The notes under the pieces were generated by a model. It worked only from the letters and a program-made list of their open reading frames with translations. It was not told where the DNA came from and did not search any database. 13,838 bases of DNA from CAYMRB01 sp964392615 (GTDB lineage: Bacteria; Planctomycetota; UBA8108). A program made the translations under genes and the position numbers. Numbering within the stretch: the stretch's first letter is position 1; each line of letters opens with the position of its first letter. The stretch covers positions 1 through 13,838 of the forward strand of contig CAYMRB010000269.1 of assembly GCA_964392615.1 (NCBI GenBank), written 5' to 3'. Below, in pieces: positions 7,854-13,838 of this stretch.

Positions 7854-7907
7854 GGGCTGACCGCGCGCGACGCGGCCTTCGACGGGGCTTCCCGGCAACC
7901 CATGCCG
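7848..7907 (-). other. Candidate structured RNA element (12-bp closing stem, three-way junction)
   Basis: Arms 7848-7859 and 7896-7907 are inverted. In minus-strand RNA all 12 positions pair, with one being G-U; in plus-strand RNA that position is a C-A mismatch. The 36-nt interior can form two hairpins, CGGG-AAGC-CCCG and CCGCG-TCGCG-CGCGG, giving a three-way junction. It lies 89 nt after the CNNM stop and about 210 nt before the kinase start, so it could be a 3' end structure or a 5' leader element. In GC-rich DNA such arms can arise by chance. No known RNA family is recognised. Confidence 0.3.
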
Positions 7908-7996
7908 GCCGTCTCGCGGCAGCTCAACTCCGCCCTGCGTTGGCGCACGACCGATCCGCGTGCGGAAGATTTCGATGCCGCGAAAGAACGCGCGTG

Positions 7997-9238
7997 TCAG
8001 CGCCGAGCGCGGGGGATCTCGATCTCCGCCGCCTCGCCGTCCTCGACCCGCGTCACGTAGACCGGCAGGCCGTGGATCTCGACGCGTTCGCCGACTTGCG
8101 GCGCCCGGCCGATGGCGGCGCGGATCGCGGCGGCGACGGGCTCGGGTGGCAGATCCTCGCGGCCCAGGTCGAGATCGCGACCGATCTCCCGCAACTCGAG
8201 GCGGGCGTTCGCGCGCAGCCTGTGGCGCCCGGCCGGCACATAGCGCGGTCGCGGCATCTCGAACTCGTCGATGATTTCGCCGAGGATCTCCTCGACGAGG
8301 TCCTCGACGGTCACGATGCCGACGCAGCGCCCGTTCTCCTCGACGAACGCCATCCAGTCCGGGTTCCGCCGCAGGTTTGCGAACAGCGACTGCGCCGGCG
8401 AGAGCGGCTCGACGCTCGGTGCCGTGCGCACGAAGCTGTCGATCGACCGCGCCGGATCGGCGTGGAGCATGCCCTGGACGTTGACGAGGCCGACGAGCCG
8501 GTGCGTCTCACCGCGGAACACCGGAATGCGCGTGAAGCCGGCCTCGCGGACCGTGCGGAATACGTCCTCGACGGTCGCGCTCTCCGGCACCGCGATGACT
8601 CGCGCGAGCGGGGTCATCAAGTCCCGCACCAGCGTCGTCTGGAAGCGGAACAGCTGCAGCGCCATCTCCGTCTCGCGCTCACCGAGGATCGCCAGCTCGG
8701 GACGGCTGATCAGCCGCCGCAGATCCTCGCGCAGCAGAAAGCTGGGCGGCGTGCCGAGCGCGCTGGCGTTGCCGCCGGCGCTGGATCCTGCGGACAGCCG
8801 CCGCAGGACGGTGAGAAGGCGTGCCAGCGGGTACAGGATCCACGTCAAGGCGAGATACGGGTACGCGAAGAACACCAGGACCCGGGTCGGCCGGTGCGGG
8901 ACGATCGTGCGAGGCACCAGCTCGACGAGGACGAACAGGAGCAGCGCGACGCCGACCGCGACCATGGCGCATTCGGTCGCGGCCCAGCCGAACCCGTCGG
9001 CGATGGTCCAGGTGGTCGCCGCGACGCCCGCGACCGCCACGTGCGCACCGAGGCCGGCGGCCATCGAGGCCGTGCCAGACTCCTCCAGCAGCCAGTCCAG
9101 GACCCGAGTGCGAGTGCGTCCCGACTTCGCGTAGACCATGAGGCGCAGCCGGTGCGCGAGGAGGCCGGCCAGCTCGAGGCAGCAGCAAAACACCGCGAGA
9201 AGGAGGAAGGCGACCGCGATCGCGACGCGCGTTGTCAC
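7997..9238 (-). CDS. CNNM/CBS/CorC-type membrane protein (second of pair)
   Basis: A 413-residue protein. The CNNM domain (about 1-145) has four hydrophobic segments and the family motif VELVPRTIVPHRP (105-117). A CBS pair follows (about 200-325): DLMTPLARVIAVPESATVEDV in the first and GIVTVEDLVEEILGEIIDEFE in the second. Residues 335-410 are a CorC/HlyC C-terminal domain. Members of this family (CorB/CorC, CNNM) are linked to Mg2+ and other divalent cation efflux at the inner membrane, although many are annotated as hemolysins. The start is GTG 9238: a strong SD GGAGG (9246-9250, 7-nt spacer) precedes it, and the GTG overlaps the upstream gene's TGA (GTGA). The frame stays open further upstream, but that part only antisenses or overlaps the partner gene and lacks an RBS. 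Confidence 0.93.
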   Translation of the reverse strand: MTTRVAIAVAFLLLAVFCCCLELAGLLAHRLRLMVYAKSGRTRTRVLDWLLEESGTASMAAGLGAHVAVAGVAATTWTIADGFGWAATECAMVAVGVALLLFVLVELVPRTIVPHRPTRVLVFFAYPYLALTWILYPLARLLTVLRRLSAGSSAGGNASALGTPPSFLLREDLRRLISRPELAILGERETEMALQLFRFQTTLVRDLMTPLARVIAVPESATVEDVFRTVREAGFTRIPVFRGETHRLVGLVNVQGMLHADPARSIDSFVRTAPSVEPLSPAQSLFANLRRNPDWMAFVEENGRCVGIVTVEDLVEEILGEIIDEFEMPRPRYVPAGRHRLRANARLELREIGRDLDLGREDLPPEPVAAAIRAAIGRAPQVGERVEIHGLPVYVTRVEDGEAAEIEIPRARR

Positions 9239-10470
9239 TTGATCACCTCCAGCTCGACGGAGGCGATGCGGTGACGACGGACATTCAGGACCCGGAAGCG
9301 AGCGCCGTGCTTCGCGACCTGCTCGCCGGGTTGCGGCAGGTGGCCGATCAGCGAGAAGACCAGGCCGCCGACGGTGACATCGGGCTCGAGCGGGAGGTCG
9401 AGCCCTAGCTCCGCGTTCAGCTGTGCGACGGGCAGCGCTCCGTCGACGACGTGGCGATCGGGGCCGATCCGCAGAAGCTGGCGTCGCTCGGCCGTGAACT
9501 CGTCGGGCAGCTCGCCCATCAGCGACGCGACGAGGCCGTTCAGCGTCACCATGCCTTCGACCGAGCCGTACTCGTCGATCACGAGAGCCATGTGGTTGCC
9601 GGCGGCGCGCATCTCCTGGAACACGTCGCCGGCTACCTTGCTCTCGGGCACGAACGGCAGCGGCCGGAGGTGCGCCTCGAGCCCCTTGGCCTCGTCGAGG
9701 CAGAGCTCCTTGGCGACGACGCAGCCGAGCACGTGGTCGAAGTCGCCGGCGATGACCGGGTAGCGCCGGTGGTGAGCGCGTTGGATGGTCGACCGGACGC
9801 GCTCGACAGGCCATTCGACGTCGAGCGCGAGAATCTCGGTGCGGGGCGTCATGAACGACGTGACCGGCTCGGTACCGAATGCCACGAGGTTCAGCAGGAT
9901 CCGGCTTTCGTCCCACGCGAGCGCCCCGTGCTCCGACGCTCGCTCGAGCAGCCGGCGGATCTCGCGCGGTGGAACGGCCGGCTTCGAGCCGCGCTCGCTG
10001 TCCTCCCGGATCGGCAAGCGGGGCGCACAGCGCGCGGCGACCGCTTCGACGAGCCGGCCGAGGGGGCGGCAGAGCGTCGCGAGAACCGTCGCCGGCCACA
10101 GGATCGTCGCGGCCGTGCGGCTCGAGCCGGGAGCGGCGCGCAGGCTCCGCAGGAAGATGCCGCGCAGGACCTCGGCGACGGCGAGCGCGCCCGCCAAGAC
10201 ACCGCCGACCGAGCACCCGGCCAGCCAAAGCGGCAGAGTGCGGGATGTCGTCGACATCACGAGCCACGCGAGCGCGAAGCTGGCCGCCAGCTCGGCGACC
10301 TGGAGTCCGGAGACGACGAAGCCCGGCGAGCGTGTCCAGCGGCGGAGCGGACCGTTCCCCAGCGGGGTCGTCGGCTCGCGCAAGAGGCAGAAGAAGAGGG
10401 CTTCCGTGCTCGCGAGGAGGCAGAGCAGCGCGAAGATCGTCACCACGATCAGGGTTTCTGGTCCCGTCAT
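9235..10470 (-). CDS. CNNM/CBS/CorC-type membrane protein (first of pair)
   Basis: A 411-residue protein that resembles its downstream neighbour in architecture but is divergent in sequence. TM segments are at about 5-28, 52-73, 80-100 and 120-135. CBS motifs are FMTPRTEILALDVEWPVERV (206-225) and VIDEYGSVEGMVTLNGLVASLMGELPDEF (297-325). A CorC_HlyC domain covers about 330-408. The likely role is membrane divalent cation transport, by family only. I chose ATG 10470 because the first TM helix starts at once and GGAG lies 10 nt upstream (10481-10484). A GTG at 10509 would add 13 basic residues and has a poorer RBS. It overlaps the second CNNM gene by 4 bp, so the two are translationally coupled and may form a heteromer. 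Confidence 0.93.
   Translation of the reverse strand: MTGPETLIVVTIFALLCLLASTEALFFCLLREPTTPLGNGPLRRWTRSPGFVVSGLQVAELAASFALAWLVMSTTSRTLPLWLAGCSVGGVLAGALAVAEVLRGIFLRSLRAAPGSSRTAATILWPATVLATLCRPLGRLVEAVAARCAPRLPIREDSERGSKPAVPPREIRRLLERASEHGALAWDESRILLNLVAFGTEPVTSFMTPRTEILALDVEWPVERVRSTIQRAHHRRYPVIAGDFDHVLGCVVAKELCLDEAKGLEAHLRPLPFVPESKVAGDVFQEMRAAGNHMALVIDEYGSVEGMVTLNGLVASLMGELPDEFTAERRQLLRIGPDRHVVDGALPVAQLNAELGLDLPLEPDVTVGGLVFSLIGHLPQPGEQVAKHGARFRVLNVRRHRIASVELEVIK
9241..9250 (-). promoter_or_regulatory. Ribosome binding site of second CNNM gene, inside the first gene
   Basis: On the minus strand GGAGGTGATC ends 2 nt before GTG 9238, with the GGAGG core 7 nt away. The same bases encode Glu-Val-Ile at the end of the upstream CNNM protein. 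It fixes the GTG start of the downstream gene. Confidence 0.75.
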
Positions 10471-10688
10471 CGCGGTCGCGCTCCGGCCGCCCGCCCGATC
10501 CGTTCGCACGGCTGCGCCCTGCCCTCGCGCTCGAAGCCCCTCTTCAACGGACCGTTATCGAGCCAAAAGGGGTTCAGGCGTTGAGGCCCGACGACCGATT
10601 TACCGGATGTGGTACCGTCTCGACGCGGCTGGCCTGCGGGTCGCTGGTGGACGCGGGACTGCGCCCATTGTGATCCCGGGAGGTTCTC
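10471..10688. other. Divergent intergenic region between CNNM pair and htrA
   Basis: The 218 bp separate divergent genes and must hold both promoters. No -35/-10 pair with good spacing is visible on either strand. An 11-bp palindrome AACGG-A-CCGTT lies at 10546-10556 and could be an operator half-site pair. No other repeat or gene is visible. Confidence 0.45.
10678..10683 (+). promoter_or_regulatory. Shine-Dalgarno GGGAGG fixing the TTG start of htrA
   Basis: GGGAGG sits 5 nt before TTG 10689. No other start in the first 40 codons has an equivalent site, and the TTG is followed by a basic residue stretch and TM helix as expected for an exported protease. Confidence 0.75.
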
Positions 10689-12092
10689 TTGATCGCCTTT
10701 TCGACCCATTGGTTGCTTTATCGGCGACTTGCCGCGGCGGCTCTCTGTCTCGTGTGCGGTCTCTGTGTCATCGGCATCATCGGCGCGTTTGGTCGGCAGC
10801 GCACGTTCGCGGCGCGCACGGAACACGCCGAGCTGGCCGAGAAGCTCGAGGCGATGTTCTCATCCGTCGCGGCGGCGACTCGACCGAGCGTCGTCGCCAT
10901 CGCGACGACCGAAAACGACGACCCGCTCGCCTGGCCGGATTCCGTCGGGCCGATTCACGAGTCCTTCGGATCGGGCTTCATCATCGACAAGCGCGGGTAC
11001 ATCCTGACCAACCAGCACCTCGTCGGCAACGCTCGATCGATTCATGTGCGACTCGCTGACGGCCGGGAGTTCGAGGCTGCGGTCGTCCAAGGCGATTCGT
11101 CGAGCGACATCGCCCTGATCAAGATCACGGGCACGGATCTGCCCGTCGCCGCGCTCGGGGACTCGGAGAGGCTGCGGGTCGGCCAGTGGGTCCTGGCGAT
11201 CGGCAATCCGTTCGGGCTCATGCAGACCGTGTCCGCGGGAATAGTCAGCGCGCTCGGACGGTCCGACCTGCGCCTGCTGCAGCACGAGGATTTCATTCAG
11301 ACGGACGCGACGATCAACCCCGGCAATAGCGGCGGACCGCTGATCGACCTCCACGGGCAAGTCGTCGGCATCAACACCGCCATGTACTCCGCCGACGGGA
11401 TCGGAAACAACGGCATCAGCTTCGCCGTGCCGATCAATCTCGCGCGGGCACTCGCGGAGCGTTGGATGGCGGGGCGGGGCGTGAGCTACTTCGGCGCATC
11501 GCTTCAGCACGTCGACGCGGACGCGGCCCGATGGTGCGGGTTGACCTCGCCGAGCGGGGCATTCGTCAAGGGTGTCGAAGAGGACTCCCCGGCCCACGAC
11601 GCCGGTTTGCGCGTGATGGACGTCATCGTGGCATTCGGCGGCGACCGCGTTCGCGACGAGAGCCACCTGCGCGTTCTCCTCGCGCGTCAGGCTCCCTCCG
11701 AGACGATCGATCTCATCGTCCAGCGCGGCGGCAAGGAGGTGACCCTGCGCGCCGAGCTGCGTGCGGGATCGGAGATCGCGTCGCGCGCGCCAGCGCGTAC
11801 GGCTTCCGGGCGCAATCGCCTGCTCGGCATCTCCGTCACGAACCTGACGGCGACGCTGCGAGCGCAGATCGGCGCGGCTCCGGCAGCCGGTGTCGTCATC
11901 CTCGGCGTCGAGGCGAATAGCGTCGCGGATCGCAAGGGGCTTCAATCCGGGGACGTGATCGTCGGGGTCAACGGGGACGACGTCCGCAACCTGCAGGATC
12001 TGCGCAACGCGATGTCCCGAGCGGCGTCGACCGCCGCGCTGCACGTATTCCGAGGCCGGCGCGACGTGGGCTTCATCTTCCTGCCGCGCTGA
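10689..12092 (+). CDS. HtrA/Deg-family serine protease with two PDZ domains, membrane-anchored
   Basis: A 467-residue protein. An N-terminal uncleaved-looking helix (about 14-34) anchors the enzyme, with the protease on the periplasmic side. The chymotrypsin-like domain carries the full triad: His110 in TNQHLVG (family norm TNxHVV), Asp140 in SSDIALIKI and Ser214 in INPGNSGGPL. PDZ1 lies at about 265-350 and PDZ2 at about 375-467. DegP-type enzymes trim or chaperone misfolded envelope proteins, with PDZ domains gating activity. The start is TTG with SD GGGAGG. The two-PDZ layout suits DegP/DegQ, but the TM anchor is more like DegS, which has one PDZ; I therefore give no specific gene name. 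It is transcribed away from the CNNM pair, 153 bp before the WD40 gene. Confidence 0.94.
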   Translation: MIAFSTHWLLYRRLAAAALCLVCGLCVIGIIGAFGRQRTFAARTEHAELAEKLEAMFSSVAAATRPSVVAIATTENDDPLAWPDSVGPIHESFGSGFIIDKRGYILTNQHLVGNARSIHVRLADGREFEAAVVQGDSSSDIALIKITGTDLPVAALGDSERLRVGQWVLAIGNPFGLMQTVSAGIVSALGRSDLRLLQHEDFIQTDATINPGNSGGPLIDLHGQVVGINTAMYSADGIGNNGISFAVPINLARALAERWMAGRGVSYFGASLQHVDADAARWCGLTSPSGAFVKGVEEDSPAHDAGLRVMDVIVAFGGDRVRDESHLRVLLARQAPSETIDLIVQRGGKEVTLRAELRAGSEIASRAPARTASGRNRLLGISVTNLTATLRAQIGAAPAAGVVILGVEANSVADRKGLQSGDVIVGVNGDDVRNLQDLRNAMSRAASTAALHVFRGRRDVGFIFLPR

Positions 12093-12184
12093 CAGCGCGA
12101 TTTCGACGGGCTGTCGACTTGAGTTGAGCATTGTCGAGTTCTGGCAACGAAGAGCTCGGGCGAAACGACCGCTTCTGCGCCGGA

Positions 12185-12211
12185 TTGACTTCTTCAGCGG
12201 GCTGTTAAGAT
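12185..12211 (+). promoter_or_regulatory. Possible sigma70-like promoter for the WD40 gene
   Basis: TTGACT (12185-12190, 5/6) and TAAGAT (12206-12211, 4/6) are spaced by 15 bp, shorter than optimal. The same -10 hexamer precedes the lipoprotein gene. The -10 ends 34 bp before ATG 12246, and AGGGAG (12234-12239) provides the RBS 6 nt from the ATG. It suggests the WD40 gene can be transcribed separately from htrA. Confidence 0.4.
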
Positions 12212-12245
12212 GCACGGGACTCGCGAGCCCGGTAGGGAGCCGTTG

Positions 12246-13838
12246 ATGTCCGTCTTGCCGCACGTCCTCTTGCTGATCGTCGCCCAAGGCACTGCGTCGC
12301 AGGTCGAGACCGCTGGCGTGGTCCGCGCGTTCGGCGCTCACCGAGCCGACGTGTACGACGTGGCGCTGAGTCCTGACGGGCAGACTCTCGCGACGGCCTC
12401 CTTCGATGGCACGATCAAGCTTTGGAACGTCGCGACCGGCGACGAGGTCGCGACTCTCGCGGGGCATGAGGGCAAGGTGCTGAGTGTCGCGTTCGACCGC
12501 GACGGGCGCGCGCTGCTGTCGGGCGGCGAGGACAAGACCCTGCGGCTGTGGTCCGTGCCGGTCGAGGGAGCCCGCCAGCTCGCAGCGCACGACTCACGAA
12601 TCGAGACGTTCGCGATCAGCAGAGACTGGCGACGCCTCGTCACTGCTGACGCCGTTGGAGCGATCTCTGTCTGGAACGCGTTGACCGGCCGGCGCGAGCT
12701 CGACTCGATCCGCGGCGACCTCGCCCCTCGGAGCATCGCCGTGTCTGCGGACGGGCGGCTCATCGCGATCGCCGGGCGGACACTTCGACTGTGGCGGCTG
12801 GCGTCCCCGCGTCTGCCGGAGGAGGCGGCCTCCGTGTCCCTGGTGGGCGTCGGAGCGCTGTGGCGGTTTCTGCGCGGTGCGCAGGCTCCGCCCGCGGGTT
12901 GGAATCGCCTCGGTGTCGACGCATCGAGCTGGGATCGCGGCGCGTCCGGTTTCGGCTACAGCTCGTCGGAGGCGGAGCTCGCGACGGTCAAGACGAAGCT
13001 CGACGACATGCCCCGGGCGAAGTACCTCACGCTGTACGCGCGGACGACGTTCCGGATCGACGAGCCAGCGCGCGTCGAGAGCCTCGTTCTGCGCGTGTTG
13101 TATGACGACGGCTTCGTCGCCTATCTGAACGGAGTGGAGATCGGCAGGGCCAACGTCGAGGGGGCCCCGCCGTCGTTCGATCGATCGGCCGCCGCCGCCG
13201 GCGAGCCGGCCACGGCCCACCTCGACCTCGCCGCGTTCGTCGGCGAGTTGCGTTCGGGCGAGAACGTTCTCGCGATCCAGGGGCACAACGCGAACACGGG
13301 GAGCTCGGATTTTCTGCTCACGCCCGAGCTCGACGCGACGCTCGCGAGGGCGCCGCCGCGCACCGCCGTCGAGACGCCGCCCGCCGTCGAGATCGAGCTG
13401 TCCGGGGCGGTCGGTCCGTTGACGGCGGTCGCGCTGACGAGCGGCGGCGAGGTTCTGGCGGCGGGGAATGCGTCCGGGACCGTCTACCTGTGGAACGTCG
13501 AGCCGTCCGGCTGGCCACGCGAGATCGCCTCCGGCGCCGGTGTGCTGTCGCTCGCGTTTCTGGGCGCGAGCGAGAACGAGTTGGCCGCGGCCGGCGACGA
13601 CGGCGTCGTCCGCGTGTGGGACGTCGCCACGGGAGATCCGCTGCGGGCTCTGGAGGGACACGGTGGAGCCGTGCGTGCGCTCGCGGTATCTCCGGACTTC
13701 GAAGTGATGGCTTCGGCCGGCGACGACGGTGTCGTGCGCATCTGGGACGTCGGAGACGGTGGGCTGCGGCGGGCGATCGATGCGCTCGAACGCGGCGCGC
13801 TGTCCGTCGGTTTCTCGGCTGATAGCGCCGTCGTCGTG
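12246..13838 (+). CDS. Exported WD40 beta-propeller protein with inserted galactose-binding-like domain (3' truncated)
   Basis: The frame is open for 531 codons to the window edge. Residues 1-18 look like a signal peptide without a lipobox (MSVLPHVLLLIVAQGTAS). Four WD40 blades cover about 27-190 (for example DGTIKLWNVATGDE, GEDKTLRLWSV, GAISVWNALTG). Residues about 196-366 form a different domain: WRFLRG...APPAGW, W229, FGYSSSEAEL, YARTTFRIDEP, LRVLYDDGFVAYLNGVEIGR and GENVLAIQGHN. This matches the jelly-roll/galactose-binding-like module common in planctomycete and verrucomicrobial secreted proteins. WD40 resumes at 385 (VYLWNV, VVRVWDV, VVRIWDV), giving three further blades and the start of another. 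ATG 12246 is supported by AGGGAG 6 nt upstream; an adjacent in-frame TTG is less likely. The function is unknown: WD40 suggests a protein scaffold, and the insert suggests carbohydrate or protein binding outside the cell. Confidence 0.92.
   Translation, partial: MSVLPHVLLLIVAQGTASQVETAGVVRAFGAHRADVYDVALSPDGQTLATASFDGTIKLWNVATGDEVATLAGHEGKVLSVAFDRDGRALLSGGEDKTLRLWSVPVEGARQLAAHDSRIETFAISRDWRRLVTADAVGAISVWNALTGRRELDSIRGDLAPRSIAVSADGRLIAIAGRTLRLWRLASPRLPEEAASVSLVGVGALWRFLRGAQAPPAGWNRLGVDASSWDRGASGFGYSSSEAELATVKTKLDDMPRAKYLTLYARTTFRIDEPARVESLVLRVLYDDGFVAYLNGVEIGRANVEGAPPSFDRSAAAAGEPATAHLDLAAFVGELRSGENVLAIQGHNANTGSSDFLLTPELDATLARAPPRTAVETPPAVEIELSGAVGPLTAVALTSGGEVLAAGNASGTVYLWNVEPSGWPREIASGAGVLSLAFLGASENELAAAGDDGVVRVWDVATGDPLRALEGHGGAVRALAVSPDFEVMASAGDDGVVRIWDVGDGGLRRAIDALERGALSVGFSADSAVVV
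13593..13751 (+). repeat. Near-identical blade repeat in the WD40 gene
   Basis: Segments 13593-13625 and 13719-13751 match at 29 of 33 bases with a 126-bp (42-codon) offset, encoding GDDGVVRVWDV and GDDGVVRIWDV. It is one blade length, so blades 6 and 7 look recently duplicated or homogenised compared with the diverged N-terminal blades. Confidence 0.75.

Larger units (their letters stand above)
7638..7996. other. 359-bp non-coding region upstream of the kinase operon
   Basis: This region separates the CNNM stop from the kinase GTG, both on the minus strand. It contains an AT-rich stretch at about 7725-7775, which is unusual for this genome and a plausible promoter zone for the kinase operon, although no clean -35/-10 pair is visible on the minus strand. 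It also holds the 17-bp direct repeat and the inverted repeat listed separately. Short open frames here have atypical composition and no RBS, so I see no gene. There is no intrinsic terminator with a T-run. Confidence 0.6.

Noticed and set aside
7612..7948. Short open frames in the gene-free region (plus 7612-7860, minus 7733-7948)
   Set aside because: No RBS, amino-acid composition unlike neighbouring proteins, and partial overlap with the kinase start.
4480..10584. Long plus-strand open frames opposite glgC, the kinase and the CNNM genes (about 4480-5952, 5949-7736, 7835-9274, 9451-10584)
   Set aside because: They mirror the codon structure of the real minus-strand genes, are rich in Arg/Asp/Glu/Val without folds or motifs, and lack good start sites.
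12085..12099. CGCGCT-GAC-AGCGCG hairpin at the htrA stop codon as an intrinsic terminator
   Set aside because: The stem is only 6 bp and is not followed by a T-run (ATTTCGACGGG).
10860..13661. Minus-strand open frames opposite htrA and the WD40 gene (10860-12590 and 12594-13661)
   Set aside because: Antisense shadows of genes with intact catalytic or repeat motifs on the plus strand.
1..13838. Search for CRISPR arrays, tRNA/rRNA genes, insertion sequences, attachment sites or defence genes
   Set aside because: None seen: no regularly spaced repeats, no transposase or integrase motifs, no tRNA-like cloverleaf recognised by eye.

Overview
The window comes from a GC-rich bacterium. Coding frames show strong third-position G/C bias, and several starts are GTG or TTG behind good Shine-Dalgarno sequences. 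The last gene is an exported WD40 protein carrying a galactose-binding-like jelly-roll insert. That architecture, plus a large alanine-rich lipoprotein, resembles Planctomycetota (possibly a high-GC marine or soil lineage). No 16S or tRNA is present, so the taxonomic hint is weak; Myxococcota-like or other high-GC groups are not excluded.

Layout. (1) 1-1856, minus: a GT39/ArnT-like polyprenyl-phosphate-sugar glycosyltransferase reaching the left edge. (2) A divergent intergenic region with a good sigma70-like promoter (TTGTCA-N17-TAAGAT) leads to 2072-4015, plus: a lipoprotein with an Ala/Lys/Asp-rich linker, a helical TPR-like middle and a C-terminal thioredoxin-like domain lacking CxxC. (3) 7637-4030, minus: an apparent three-gene operon of PAS/GAF sensor histidine kinase, single-domain response regulator (4-bp overlap) and glucose-1-phosphate adenylyltransferase (glgC) with a poly-lysine tail. 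(4) 7638-7996: 359 bp without a gene, with an AT-rich stretch, a 17-bp imperfect direct repeat and a 12-bp-arm inverted repeat that can fold as a three-way junction in minus-strand RNA. (5) 10470-7997, minus: two CNNM/CBS/CorC-type membrane proteins overlapping by 4 bp. (6) 10689-12092, plus: a membrane-anchored HtrA/Deg protease with two PDZ domains and a TTG start. (7) 12246-13838, plus: a WD40 propeller protein split by a jelly-roll domain and running off the right edge.

How they may work together. The glgC operon suggests a soluble two-component input near glycogen synthesis. The CNNM pair probably handles divalent cations at the membrane. HtrA, the lipoprotein and the WD40 protein are envelope or exported proteins. 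No defence, mobile or CRISPR element was seen. The window reads as mostly chromosomal housekeeping DNA with some unusual architectures, not an obviously new multi-gene system.
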